Below are positions 51,867 through 60,547 of a DNA stretch of 64,000 nt, one piece after another. The notes under the pieces were generated by a model. It saw only the letters and a program-made list of their open reading frames with translations, was not told the DNA's origin and did no database searches. This DNA comes from UKL13-3 sp040387195 (lineage in GTDB: Bacteria > Bacteroidota > Bacteroidia > UKL13-3), in the NCBI GenBank assembly GCA_040387195.1, contig JAZKEF010000011.1, positions 1-64,000 on the forward strand. Reading direction: 5' to 3'. The stretch's first letter is position 1; every line of letters begins with the position of its first letter. The position numbers were made by a program, and so were the translations under genes.

Positions 51867-52541
51867 TTTAGTGACCTCTCCAATTTTAGGGATTGTTATT
51901 CTTTTACCTTCATCGGTAAAGTAAGTTATTACTTCCTGGTGGTCTATTTTAATAAATCCGAAAGTGTCGAAATGCATAGCAATGATATTGTCACACTCAA
52001 TAAAATCGGAAGCGATGCAGGCGTCTTTGTAATCCATGGTGAAGTTATCACCAATAGGGAGCAGGGCTGCATCCAGCTGGAATTTGAAGGGTAACAATTT
52101 CATGTCGGTATGGAGGGCAGTATCTCCGGCATAGTATATAGTTTTACCTTCACTTTCAATCACAAAACCTGCGGCTACTCCCGCGTAAGTGCCATCGGCA
52201 AGCGAACTGCTGTGAGCAGCAAATACCATATGCACTGTACCAAAGTCGAAATGCCATTTACCACCAATATTCATGGGATGGGTTTTGCTCAGACCTTGTT
52301 TATGAAGCCATGCATGAATTTCCCAGCTTGCTACTACGGTTGCATTTGTTTGGGTAGCCAGTGCAACAAGGTCGGCTGTGTGGTCATCATGTCCGTGCGA
52401 CACTAATATATAATCGGCTTTAATGCTGTTAAAATCGATATGTGAGGCGAGTTCATTGCCTCTGATAAATGGATCGAATAAAACAGTTTTACCATTTGTT
52501 TCGAGTGAAAAGCAAGAATGGCCAAAGTAGGTGAGTTGCAT
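51861..52541 (-). CDS. Metal-dependent hydrolase, UlaG-like metallo-beta-lactamase fold
   Basis: A 226-residue cytoplasmic protein. LTYFGHSCFSLETNGKTVLFDPF, VSHGHDDHTADLVAL (the HxHxDH motif), YAGDTALHTDMKLL and MHFDTFG are the metal-binding steps of the metallo-beta-lactamase fold in its UlaG/YtkL branch. Relatives are annotated as metal-dependent hydrolases; the substrate is unknown here. No signal peptide is seen. Confidence 0.9.
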   Translation of the reverse strand: MQLTYFGHSCFSLETNGKTVLFDPFIRGNELASHIDFNSIKADYILVSHGHDDHTADLVALATQTNATVVASWEIHAWLHKQGLSKTHPMNIGGKWHFDFGTVHMVFAAHSSSLADGTYAGVAAGFVIESEGKTIYYAGDTALHTDMKLLPFKFQLDAALLPIGDNFTMDYKDACIASDFIECDNIIAMHFDTFGFIKIDHQEVITYFTDEGKRITIPKIGEVTKI

Positions 52542-52613
52542 ATGCTATGTGATTTTATAGCTGCAAGTAAACAAAAAATGGAGGACTGTACATTGTATTG
52601 AGTGAAAAAGCCC

Positions 52614-53291
52614 TTAAAAGGTAAACCCCAAACCGGCCGACAGGCTTATATAGTTTACAGACCTTACCAAGGTCAGTACTTCTTTGTTGATTCCGTTCTC
52701 TTTGCGTTGCACATCCGAAAAATTTGCCTTGCAACCTAAGAAGTCGATAAACAGTGGTATAAAAATACTGCGGGACAGATGATACTTGGCACCAACTCCG
52801 AGTGAATACACAAATGCCGCTGTTGATGATTCGGCTATTTCCAATGTATTTCCAGCATGATCGCTGAGTAAGATTCCTCCAAAGGTAACGGTGTTAAAAC
52901 CAGCGGTAACACGGCATTCCACGGTAAGTTGTTTGTGCAGTTGGGTATGAAAAGTACCTCCTGCCCGATAACCTCCGATACTCCAGTAGCGGGTTTCCGA
53001 TGTTAAAGGAGAGACGCTTGTATTCACAAGATTGGAGGCATCTATTTCACACGAGGTTCCTCCCAAAAGCAATAGTAAACCAATATTCGCGCTCAGGTTG
53101 TACTGATAATTGATGCTGAAATTTCCACCCGTCATTGCTCTTCCGGCATTTGAGTTGGTGATATCGGTACTTGCAAAATCACCAACCGGCACAGAGAGTC
53201 CGGAAGTTAAAGAAAGTTCATGTTTTCGTTGTTGCGCAACCGTTTCGAAAACACAACACATCAGAAGGAGCAAGCAGCCAAATTTTGTCAT
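52614..53291 (-). CDS. Outer-membrane beta-barrel protein
   Basis: A 225-residue protein with a signal peptide (to ETVAQ). LSLTSGLSVPVGDF, GNFSINYQYNLSANIGLLLLLGG, LTVECRVTAGFNTVTFG, YSLGVGAKYHLS and a final aromatic strand (LSAGLGFTF) are alternating amphipathic strands of an eight-strand-type barrel. No specific family is recognised. It follows the ice-binding gene on the same strand after about 100 bases. Confidence 0.75.
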   Translation of the reverse strand: MTKFGCLLLLMCCVFETVAQQRKHELSLTSGLSVPVGDFASTDITNSNAGRAMTGGNFSINYQYNLSANIGLLLLLGGTSCEIDASNLVNTSVSPLTSETRYWSIGGYRAGGTFHTQLHKQLTVECRVTAGFNTVTFGGILLSDHAGNTLEIAESSTAAFVYSLGVGAKYHLSRSIFIPLFIDFLGCKANFSDVQRKENGINKEVLTLVRSVNYISLSAGLGFTF

Positions 53292-53388
53292 ACGGGTTTT
53301 TATCTCCCTGCAATATGCAATAAGGTATTAAAAAAGCCACCATCAGTGGTTGAGACTGATGGTGGCTTCATAATAAGAAATGAACGGA

Positions 53389-54468
53389 TTATTGTGGTTG
53401 AACAACCGTATTACCATCCAGTATCACAGCTGTTTGGGACAGAGCCCTGCCATTTAAGGATGCTCCGGTGCCTAGGGTAATCCCGGTTTGGCATAATATG
53501 ATACCTTCAAAATGTGCAGTTGCTCCAAGGGTTACTTCTCCTGCAACCTGCCAGAAAATATTTTTAGCCTGTGCTCCTCCGGTAAGGATGATGTTGGTAG
53601 CAGCAGCCTGATTAAGATTGCCGGCAATTTGAAACACCCAAATGTCATTCGGTCCCCCGGAAATGGTAACAGTGGCAGGTATGGTAACTGTATTCGACCA
53701 GTTGTATAAACCAGGTGAAAGGGTTCTTCCTCCAATATTACCTGTGGCCAGTTCTACAAAATCGGGTGTTGGACGTCCCGCTGCGTCATTGTAAGCTGTA
53801 ATCATATTGTCAACGGAGGTTGTGAGGCTAATGGCGGTAGGAGGAGCCATATCGGCTGCATATACTTTACCGGTAACCTGTGAAGATGTTGCATAACCCG
53901 TAGCATTGGTTAGCGATAATCCTGTAATGTATGAAGTGGCTGCTGGACTTAACCCTAAGTCACCGGTAATGGCTGAAATCGGATTGTTATTGATTGCGGT
54001 CTTAGCAAGAATAACATAGTTGATAGCGCTTCCTAAAAATACAGACGGCTGTCCCACAGCGCCTCCTGAAGTAGTAAAACTTGTTATTGCATTGGCCGAA
54101 AGCACAATGCCGGTTGTGGTTTTAGCCCCTGTTGTAACCGTTATGGTATAAACAGTATTTGCCTCCAGCAATACAGCAGGAACAAAGGTGGCAACAAGGC
54201 CCGAATACGAAACTGTCCCAGTGATATTAACCATGCCGTTTTTTAACAAAAACGTTGTTGCGTTGATGCTTGTAGGATCCATAGCCAAATTGAATGTAGC
54301 GGTAACAGATGCATTGCGTATGATGCCCGTAGCATTTTTCGCAGGGCTGATTGTAACCAATAAAGTGTCTGTTTTTGTTGTTGGTGTCGTGTTGTCGGCC
54401 TTTTTACAAGCGGAAAACAGGAGTGCTGTAACGCATGTAAGTGTTAACAGTTGCTTTAATTTTGTCAT
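53389..54468 (-). CDS. DUF3494 ice-binding-like lipoprotein with Ig-like domain
   Basis: A 359-residue exported protein. The lipobox ALLFSAC places it on the envelope. Residues about 35-130 form a Big_5/SbsA-like Ig domain (ISPAKNATGIIRNASVTATF). The rest is the DUF3494 ice-binding fold: YVILAKTAINNNPISAITGD at the start, GGRTLSPGLYNWSNTVTIPA, and the terminal IFWQVAGEVTLGATAHFEGI then LGTGASLNGRAL. This fold binds ice in polar microbes; other members are adhesins, so ice binding itself is inferred. Two copies of TTATGTTACACAA lie upstream. Confidence 0.87.
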   Translation of the reverse strand: MTKLKQLLTLTCVTALLFSACKKADNTTPTTKTDTLLVTISPAKNATGIIRNASVTATFNLAMDPTSINATTFLLKNGMVNITGTVSYSGLVATFVPAVLLEANTVYTITVTTGAKTTTGIVLSANAITSFTTSGGAVGQPSVFLGSAINYVILAKTAINNNPISAITGDLGLSPAATSYITGLSLTNATGYATSSQVTGKVYAADMAPPTAISLTTSVDNMITAYNDAAGRPTPDFVELATGNIGGRTLSPGLYNWSNTVTIPATVTISGGPNDIWVFQIAGNLNQAAATNIILTGGAQAKNIFWQVAGEVTLGATAHFEGIILCQTGITLGTGASLNGRALSQTAVILDGNTVVQPQ

Positions 54469-54532
54469 AATGTTTTGTTTCGTGTTGAAAGAGTTTTCAG
54501 CACGTCACAAAGGTCTGCTAACTAGTTTCCGG

Positions 54533-54566
54533 TTATGTTACACAATAAGAGGTTTATGTTACACAA
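54533..54566 (-). promoter_or_regulatory. Paired direct repeats upstream of the ice-binding gene
   Basis: TTATGTTACACAA occurs at 54533-54545 and again at 54554-54566, 21 bases apart (two helical turns). On the transcribed strand it reads TTGTGTAACATAA. TGTGTAACAT recurs at 60489-60498 in the same orientation relative to the OmpA gene. The regulator is unknown. Confidence 0.5.
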
Positions 54567-54647
54567 ATCATTGATTTGGATGGATGTACTAAAAAGCAGG
54601 ATCAGAGATGAGATGAGTTAATATTTTTCAATTATATTTGCGCCCCC

Positions 54648-54719
54648 GGCCTTGTAGTACAATGGATAGTACTAGAGTTTCCGAAGCTCTCGATCCAGGT
54701 TCGATTCCCGGCAAGGCCA
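54648..54719 (+). tRNA. tRNA-Arg (CCG)
   Basis: Acceptor GGCCTTG pairs with CAAGGCC; D arm GTACAATGGATAGTAC; anticodon stem AGAGT/GCTCT with loop TTCCGAA (anticodon CCG, reads CGG); T arm CCAGGTTCGATTCCCGG. CCA is not encoded. Confidence 0.95.
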
Positions 54720-54726
54720 CATATCA

Positions 54727-54761
54727 AACGAGCGGTACATTTGTATCGTTCGTTTTTTTTT
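54727..54761 (+). terminator. Terminator after tRNA-Arg (CCG)
   Basis: AACGAGCGGTACA pairs with TGTATCGTTCGTT and ends in nine T. Confidence 0.8.
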
Positions 54762-55231
54762 GACGAGAAGAACGAAAAATAGTGCACTCACCCCATGTAC
54801 AGCCCGGCATTGAATGTCGCCTGAACGACCCAATCCAAAATGTAACTCAATGGAGTTCTGATAAGTGAAGGATGTAAAATAGTGTAAAGGAGATCAAGTC
54901 TCATATTCATATTGTAGTTCTAGTAGAAGTAATTAAAGATATAACTCCGGAGTTTTGGAAGCTTATATTGATTGTGTTAATATCATTTATTCCTCACCCC
55001 AAAATTTGAGCATGAAACAAATTATGTTGAGGGGGGATGTTCGCTAATTGAAACCGAATCCACATTATTTATTGGCGCCATTAACAGTTGATCATTTACC
55101 TGTTTTCATACAAATGAAACGAAGAGGTATTGAAATGACCAGCGCTATTCGCAATTCAAAAGGTGTGAATCATGTAAATCTTAGTCAAGGTTTTGTAATA
55201 CTTTCAGTAAACAAGTACAGCACCTTTGAGT
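54762..55231 (+). other. Gene-free stretch
   Basis: No convincing gene. A TTG-started frame (55048-55281) has no family match and overlaps the next candidate gene. ATTGTGTTAATATCA near 54970 loosely resembles the TTGTGTAAYAT motif seen elsewhere in this region. Confidence 0.4.
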
Positions 55232-55459
55232 ATGATAAAAAAAGCATACCAAAGCATTTTTGCAGAACGAACAAATTTTGATAACCTTAAGGATGTTTGG
55301 GGTGCATTCACCCGGAAAATACATCAACGGCATACAGTAAGCCCACTCGATAATTTACGCATATCCGATACTCAACCGGATAATTTGTTAGCAGAGCTCG
55401 AACTCAAAATGGGAAAATCCGAAAGTTCGTTTCAACAAATACTCTCCAACTCATTATAA
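55232..55459 (+). CDS. Small hypothetical protein
   Basis: A frame of 75 residues from ATG (MIKKAYQSIFAERTNFDNLKD). The composition is polar and helical, with no signal peptide or known motif. It lies 35 bases before a stress-related lipoprotein gene on the same strand and could be the first gene of that transcript. The longer frame that starts at a TTG 6 bases earlier adds nothing. Support is weak. Confidence 0.35.
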   Translation: MIKKAYQSIFAERTNFDNLKDVWGAFTRKIHQRHTVSPLDNLRISDTQPDNLLAELELKMGKSESSFQQILSNSL

Positions 55460-55494
55460 ATTCATTCACATCTAATAAAACATCATACACAAAC

Positions 55495-55935
55495 ATGAAA
55501 AATCCAATACTAACCATTATCACAGCAACAACCTTTGTGGCTGCAATTGTTACCGGGTGCAGTTCACCGGCAACCAAAGTTGAAAATGCCAAACAAGATT
55601 TAAAAGAAGCGAAGCAGGAACTTAGCCAGGAGCAAAGAGATTCTGTAGCCGATTACATGGCTTTTAAACAAGAGTCGGAAGAGCGCATTGCTGCAAATGA
55701 AAAAACAATCGCAGCATTTAAAGAACGTATGGTTACTGATAAAAAACAACTCAAAAAAGCAGATCAGCAAGTGATTGATGAACTGGAGCAACGCAATATT
55801 GATATGCGCAAAAAGCTGGATGAATACCAGGCCAACGGTAAAGACAGTTGGGTAGAGTTTAAGAAAGAATTCAGTCACGATATGGATGAGTTAGGCCAGT
55901 CGTTGAAGAACCTAACTATCAAAAACACTAAATAA
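55495..55935 (+). CDS. Coiled-coil lipoprotein, sll1863-type stress family
   Basis: A 146-residue lipoprotein (lipobox ending AIVTGC). The rest is one long coiled coil (KVENAKQDLKEAKQELSQEQ, EERIAANEKTIAAFKERM) that ends with NGKDSWVEFKKEFSHDMDEL. The gene at 62590-63018 is a paralogue with the same order: NLKEARNKMAAAKSDLRQAQ, KDSVAEYHQFRKES and NTNWVVFKREWTKQMKAL. Such proteins are annotated as a stress-response family; a molecular role is not known. The barrel gene follows 8 bases later. Confidence 0.78.
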   Translation: MKNPILTIITATTFVAAIVTGCSSPATKVENAKQDLKEAKQELSQEQRDSVADYMAFKQESEERIAANEKTIAAFKERMVTDKKQLKKADQQVIDELEQRNIDMRKKLDEYQANGKDSWVEFKKEFSHDMDELGQSLKNLTIKNTK

Positions 55936-55943
55936 CCACCATC

Positions 55944-56519
55944 ATGAGAAAGAAATTATTATTTACAGCCTTGCTGAGCATGTTAATGGGTTCCCTCATT
56001 ACAGTTTCAGCGCAAGAAAAGTACGGTAAATCACTTAATCTGGGACTTGGTATCGGAGGTTACTCCGGCTATTACGGATATGTTGGGCGTTCATTACCGG
56101 TATTTCATATTGATTATGAGTTTGATGTTGCCAAAAACTTTACACTGGCTCCTTTTTTAAACTTTTACAGCTTTAGTCACGATTATTACTGGGGTAACAA
56201 AAATGTTCCTTATCGGTATTATACATACCGCGAAACAGTAATTCCCATCGGAGTGAAAGGAACCTACTATTTTGATGATTTATTAAAGGCAAACTCAAAA
56301 TGGGATTTTTACCTGGCCGGATCACTCGGATTTGCCATCGTTAACTCAAGCTGGGATGATGGATATGATGGGGACCGTAATTACTACCGCAGAGGAGGAT
56401 CCCTGTTTTTAGATATTCATGTTGGTGCTGAGTACCATTTTAACGATCGTGTTGGTGCATTCCTCGATTTGTCGAGCGGAGTATCCACCATTGGATTGGC
56501 GATTCACGGAACTAAATAG
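55944..56519 (+). CDS. Outer-membrane beta-barrel protein
   Basis: A 191-residue protein with a signal peptide (to TVSAQ). LNLGLGIGGYSGYYGYVGRS, FHIDYEFDVAKNFTLAPFLNFYSF, VIPIGVKGTYYFDDLLKANS and FLDIHVGAEYHFNDRVGAFLD are amphipathic strands of a small outer-membrane barrel. It starts 8 bases after the coiled-coil lipoprotein gene, so the two are probably co-transcribed. The family is broad and no ligand can be predicted. Confidence 0.75.
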   Translation: MRKKLLFTALLSMLMGSLITVSAQEKYGKSLNLGLGIGGYSGYYGYVGRSLPVFHIDYEFDVAKNFTLAPFLNFYSFSHDYYWGNKNVPYRYYTYRETVIPIGVKGTYYFDDLLKANSKWDFYLAGSLGFAIVNSSWDDGYDGDRNYYRRGGSLFLDIHVGAEYHFNDRVGAFLDLSSGVSTIGLAIHGTK

Positions 56520-56634
56520 TCAAAGGGTGTGCTACTGCAAGTTCAGGAGGTAGCCTTATTCAGATATTATTGGTTACAGCAATCCTTGCTGTGATATTTA
56601 GAATTATTCAAGAAAAAAGTAAACAAAGATTATT

Positions 56635-56934
56635 ATGAAAACAAAATTATGCTACACAAGCCTCTTGCTATTTGTTACCACATTTATGGTTTTACCGGTT
56701 CAGGCAAACCACAAGGACAAACAGGTGACCCATGCTCAACAAGCAGCATCAATGTTGCAACGATTGGAGGTCATAAAACAGATGGATGTGCAATCAATGA
56801 GTGCTGAACAAAAAACAGGACTTAAAGAGGAAGTACAAACCATCCACAAAAACCTGAAGACCCTTGATGGTGGTATTTACCTCTCTGTTGGCGCTATTAT
56901 TATAATCCTGCTCATTATTCTTATCATTTTATAA
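56635..56934 (+). CDS. Small secreted protein with C-terminal membrane segment
   Basis: A 99-residue protein: signal peptide (to PVQANHK), a helical polar middle (QAASMLQRLEVIKQMDVQSM) and a strongly hydrophobic C-terminus (VGAIIIILLIILIIL). This arrangement resembles small Bacteroidota proteins that accompany YtxH and stress genes. The YtxH gene follows 66 bases later. I do not recognise a function. Confidence 0.65.
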   Translation: MKTKLCYTSLLLFVTTFMVLPVQANHKDKQVTHAQQAASMLQRLEVIKQMDVQSMSAEQKTGLKEEVQTIHKNLKTLDGGIYLSVGAIIIILLIILIIL

Positions 56935-57000
56935 CAGGTGATAAGGAACATGACAGGTGAGAAAGATCGAAAAATAACATACAATCAACATAACTATATC

Positions 57001-57273
57001 ATGGAAAAATCAACAGGTACAATTAAAGTATTGGGAGCATTGCTTCTGGGAGCGGCTATCGGAGGTGGCTTAGGTGTTTTGTTTGCACCGCATAAAGGTA
57101 GCAAAACCCGTAAACGTATCCTGGCAAAAGGGTCGGATGTGTCGGATGCCATTAAGGACAAATTGGAAACATTTATGGATGATATGACAGACAAAGTGGA
57201 TCGCCTGAAAACAAGTTTTAACGATCATATAGACACTGAGTTGTCGAAAACGGACTTACCTAAAAAGAGTTAG
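57001..57273 (+). CDS. YtxH domain-containing protein
   Basis: About 90 residues from the ATG at 57001 (MEKSTGTIKVLGALLLGAAI). The glycine-rich membrane segment followed by GGGLGVLFAPHKGSKTRKRI is the YtxH/gas-vesicle-like signature. An amphipathic helical tail follows. YtxH proteins are general-stress membrane proteins of unknown mechanism. The frame extends upstream to 56938, but the added residues lack any match. ppk2 starts 14 bases downstream. Confidence 0.85.
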   Translation: MEKSTGTIKVLGALLLGAAIGGGLGVLFAPHKGSKTRKRILAKGSDVSDAIKDKLETFMDDMTDKVDRLKTSFNDHIDTELSKTDLPKKS

Positions 57274-57287
57274 TATTCAAATTTTCA

Positions 57288-58037
57288 ATGAGTCAAGCTG
57301 ATCAGTTATCAAAAATTGCAACCAAACCATCTTCCGAAGTGAAGAAGTCGGATATTCTTGCAAATAAAAAATCTTTACTGAAAGAGCTCTCGGAGATTCA
57401 AGAAAAATTGTATGCCCAGCATGTCTTTTCAGTGTTAATAGTTTTGCAAGGAATGGATACATCAGGAAAGGATAGCGCGGTAAAGCAGGTGTTTACAGGA
57501 GTAAACCCTGCCGGCTGCAATGTTACCTCTTTCAAGGCGCCCACACTTATTGAACAAGATCATCACTTTTTATGGCGTATCAGTAAAGCTTGTCCATCCA
57601 GTGGAATGATTCACATTTTTAACCGTTCGCATTATGAGGACATTTTGGTGCCAATGGTTAATGGGACACTTACTGAAAAAAAGCTCTCCGAACGTTGTAA
57701 ACAAATCAACGCTTTCGAAAAGGGATTGATAGGCGCTCAAACAATAGTCATTAAATTCTTTTTGCATGTTTCGCAGGAGGAACAACTCAAGCGGTTGGAG
57801 GAAAGAAGGGATAACCCGGTTAAACAATGGAAGTTTAACAAACAGGATATTGTTGATATCAACAAGCACCAACAGTTTGCCAAAGCGTACCAGTTTATCT
57901 TCGATCATGATTCAAATGCCATCCCTTGGAACATTATTCCGTCCGATAAAAAATGGTACCGTAATTATTGCATCTTAAATCATATCGTTCAAACCCTACA
58001 ACAATACCGGTTTACTTATCCCAAGATGATTGAATAA
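57288..58037 (+). CDS. ppk2: Polyphosphate kinase 2 family protein
   Basis: Transfers phosphate between polyphosphate and nucleotides. The 249-residue single-domain protein has Walker A GMDTSGKDSAVKQ near residue 45, the PPK2 lid and FNRSHYEDILVPMV Walker B region near 100, and RLEERRDNPVKQWKFNKQD. It belongs to the PPK2 family; whether it prefers AMP or ADP or makes ATP from polyphosphate cannot be told. Its position beside YtxH and coiled-coil stress proteins suggests energy supply under stress, which is inference. Confidence 0.9.
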   Translation: MSQADQLSKIATKPSSEVKKSDILANKKSLLKELSEIQEKLYAQHVFSVLIVLQGMDTSGKDSAVKQVFTGVNPAGCNVTSFKAPTLIEQDHHFLWRISKACPSSGMIHIFNRSHYEDILVPMVNGTLTEKKLSERCKQINAFEKGLIGAQTIVIKFFLHVSQEEQLKRLEERRDNPVKQWKFNKQDIVDINKHQQFAKAYQFIFDHDSNAIPWNIIPSDKKWYRNYCILNHIVQTLQQYRFTYPKMIE

Positions 58038-58124
58038 AAATGCACAAAAAAATATGAAGCCTAAAACGGGAATTTTTGAAAAGAATGTAAACAAAAGTAT
58101 GAAAGTACTCAGGAAATTACACAC

Positions 58125-58958
58125 ATGAAAACGCTAATGACAGCTGTTTCAGCAAATATTACAACTGCTTTGGGACTGACGTCTTCGAAGCAACGTATAC
58201 CATCATTGTTGCATCGGTTTTTAACCGGTGTGGCAATGTTTGCGTTGTTTACGGGGAGGTATTTTGTTGAGTTGGTAAAACCTCCTTATGAGTTCAGGGA
58301 ATTGGTGAAACAGAGTTACCGTATTGGTCTTCAATCGTTACCGCTTGTTGGTATCACCGGTTTTATAATGGGACTGGTGCTCACTGTGCAAACCCGGCCA
58401 ACACTCGCTGAATTTGGGGCAGAATCTTGGTTGCCTGCAATGATTTCTGTTTCGATTGTACGCGAAATTGGTCCTGTTATTACTGCATTGATATGTGCAG
58501 GAAAAGTGGGTTCCAGTATCGGAGCGGAGTTGGCTTCTATGCGTGTTACCGAACAGATAGATGCTATGGAGGTTTCAGGTGCCAACCCTTTCAAATATAT
58601 TATTGTTACCCGCGTGTTATCTGCCACCTTAATGTTGCCTATTCTCACTGTTTTTAATGATGTAATATCAATGCTTGGATCACTTGCCGGTGTCAATATT
58701 CATGGTGATGTGAGCTTCAGTTTGTTTTTTGGTCAGGCATTTGCCCAGTTAAGTTTTACGGATGTATTACCATCTCTCATCAAGACCATCTTTTTCGGGT
58801 TCTCGATTGGTTTGATAGCATGTTACCAAGGTTATTATTCCAACAAAGGAACAGTAGGTGTTGGCCAAGCGGCTAATACAGCTGTGGTACTTACCTCATT
58901 AATGGTATTTATCATTGATATGCTGGTGGTGCAGATTACAAGCTTATTTATTTACTAA
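58125..58958 (+). CDS. mlaE: MlaE-family phospholipid ABC permease
   Basis: The inner-membrane permease of a Mla-type lipid transporter. The 277-residue protein has several membrane segments and the family stretches GLQSLPLVGITGFIMGLVLT, REIGPVITALICAGKVGSSI, GAELASMRVTEQIDAMEVSG and NPFKYIIVTRVLSATLMLPI. The ATPase and MCE-domain genes follow within a few bases, so the three form one operon (mlaE-mlaF-mlaD order). It should move phospholipids between inner and outer membranes. Confidence 0.93.
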   Translation: MKTLMTAVSANITTALGLTSSKQRIPSLLHRFLTGVAMFALFTGRYFVELVKPPYEFRELVKQSYRIGLQSLPLVGITGFIMGLVLTVQTRPTLAEFGAESWLPAMISVSIVREIGPVITALICAGKVGSSIGAELASMRVTEQIDAMEVSGANPFKYIIVTRVLSATLMLPILTVFNDVISMLGSLAGVNIHGDVSFSLFFGQAFAQLSFTDVLPSLIKTIFFGFSIGLIACYQGYYSNKGTVGVGQAANTAVVLTSLMVFIIDMLVVQITSLFIY

Positions 58959-58962
58959 CGTA

Positions 58963-59730
58963 ATGGGAAAAACGTATAACATACATCCTTCAGATGATGC
59001 AGATACCGGGGTAGTAATCCGGATAGCGGATCTTGAAAAATCATTTGGCAATAATGATGTATTGAAAGGACTCTCAATTGATCTTAACAAAGGAGAGAAT
59101 CTTGTGGTACTGGGTAAATCGGGCTCCGGGAAATCAGTGTTGATTAAGTGTCTGGTTGGTTTGATCCAACCGGATAAGGGATCATTAACGGTGCTGGGAG
59201 AGGATATTTTGTCCCTTGATAATGATGGGATGAATAAACTGCGCAGAAGAGTTGGTTTTCTGTTCCAAAGCGGGGCATTATATGATTCAATGACTGTTAC
59301 CGAGAATTTATTATTTCCGTTGCGCGAATCAAAAAATATTGACCAACATGCACGCATACAACTCGTGAAAGAGGCACTTGGAAATGTTGGACTGAGTGAT
59401 GTGGAACATAAGATGCCATCCGAACTTTCCGGTGGAATGCGGAAGCGTTTAGGGTTGGCCCGCACACTTATTCTGAAACCGGAGATTATGCTGTACGATG
59501 AACCAACAACCGGACTTGATCCTATTACATCAAGAGAAATTAGTGAGCTCATGATGAACATTCAAAAAGAACACAAAACCTCCTCCATTATCATTACCCA
59601 TGATATGGCTTGCGCTAAAATTACAGCCAACCGTATGGTGATTTTGAAAGACGGAATGGTTGCTGCAACCGGAACATATAACGAATTAGAATCATCAACG
59701 GATGAATGGGTGCATTCATTTTTTAGTTAA
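58963..59730 (+). CDS. mlaF: MlaF-type ATP-binding protein
   Basis: The ATPase of the Mla-type transporter. From the ATG at 58963 it is about 255 residues: Walker A GKSGSGKS, Q loop FLFQSGALYDSMTV, signature LSGGMRKRLGLART, Walker B IMLYDEPTTGLDP and H-loop IIITHDM. The frame is open from 58915, but the ATG 4 bases after the permease stop is the better start. It couples ATP hydrolysis to lipid movement by MlaE. Confidence 0.93.
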   Translation: MGKTYNIHPSDDADTGVVIRIADLEKSFGNNDVLKGLSIDLNKGENLVVLGKSGSGKSVLIKCLVGLIQPDKGSLTVLGEDILSLDNDGMNKLRRRVGFLFQSGALYDSMTVTENLLFPLRESKNIDQHARIQLVKEALGNVGLSDVEHKMPSELSGGMRKRLGLARTLILKPEIMLYDEPTTGLDPITSREISELMMNIQKEHKTSSIIITHDMACAKITANRMVILKDGMVAATGTYNELESSTDEWVHSFFS

Positions 59731-59740
59731 TCAAATTATC

Positions 59741-60421
59741 ATGGAAACAGAAACTTCACAACATATTAAACTGGGCATATTCGTTACCGCTGGCATTATA
59801 CTTTTTGCTGCAGGTATTTATTTTATTGGCGATGCTAAACAGTTATTCACCAGGACATTTGGAATGAGTGCAATGTTCAATAATGTAAACGGGCTGCAAG
59901 TAGGCAATAATGTAAGATTTGCAGGTATCAATGTTGGAACGGTTGAACATATTGAGATCATCACGGATAGCAGTGTAAGGGTTGATATGGTGGTGAGTCT
60001 TTCAACACAGCAGTTTATCAAAAAAGACGCAAAAGCAATTATTGGATCCGATGGCTTGATGGGCAACAAAATTTTAAATCTTTCGGCCGGAACAACCGGA
60101 AATCCTCAGGTTGAAGATCAGGATATGATAGGAACAACGATGCCGGTAAGTTTTGACGACATGCTGCTCAATCTTAAAAAGACCACCGATAATGCTGCAT
60201 CCATCACCAACGATATGGCAGATATTATCGGCAATATTCATTCGGGTAAAGGTACAATCGGTAAATTATTTATGGATACCATATTTGCCGAAAATCTGGA
60301 TAAAACCATTGTGAATGTGAAACAAGGAACAAAAGGGTTCAAACAAAATATGGATGCAGCTCAAAAGAGCTTTTTGTTAAGAGGGTATTTTAAGAAAAAA
60401 GAAACAGAAAAGAAGAAATAG
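59741..60421 (+). CDS. mlaD: MlaD-family MCE-domain protein
   Basis: The substrate-binding MCE protein. From the ATG at 59741 (METETSQHIKLGIFVTAGII) it has one N-terminal membrane segment and an MCE domain (about 40-120: FNNVNGLQVGNNVRFAGINVGTVEHI). The later helical region should face the periplasm. It starts 10 bases after mlaF. No mlaB or mlaC partner is next to it, which is common in Bacteroidota. Confidence 0.9.
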   Translation: METETSQHIKLGIFVTAGIILFAAGIYFIGDAKQLFTRTFGMSAMFNNVNGLQVGNNVRFAGINVGTVEHIEIITDSSVRVDMVVSLSTQQFIKKDAKAIIGSDGLMGNKILNLSAGTTGNPQVEDQDMIGTTMPVSFDDMLLNLKKTTDNAASITNDMADIIGNIHSGKGTIGKLFMDTIFAENLDKTIVNVKQGTKGFKQNMDAAQKSFLLRGYFKKKETEKKK

Positions 60422-60488
60422 CTGAAAAGAGAATCAATCAGGAAATGGAGATTGATGATATAGGAATTATGTAACTCTTAGTTGGCCA

Positions 60489-60498
60489 TGTGTAACAT
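60489..60498 (+). promoter_or_regulatory. TGTGTAACAT motif upstream of the OmpA gene
   Basis: TGTGTAACAT equals the core of the paired sites at 54533-54566 when each is read towards its gene. It lies 49 bases before the ATG. TTTG at 60508-60511 and TACATCTT at 60526-60533 form a weak promoter nearby. Confidence 0.45.
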
Positions 60499-60547
60499 TC
60501 AGGAACCTTTGCAGACGTAACCTTGTACATCTTAAACACAAGATATT

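Noticed and set aside
55048..55281. Plus-strand frame of 77 codons
   Set aside because: TTG start, no family match, and it overlaps a better ATG-started frame.
58944..59561. Minus-strand frame of 205 codons
   Set aside because: It is antisense to mlaF, which has all ABC motifs.
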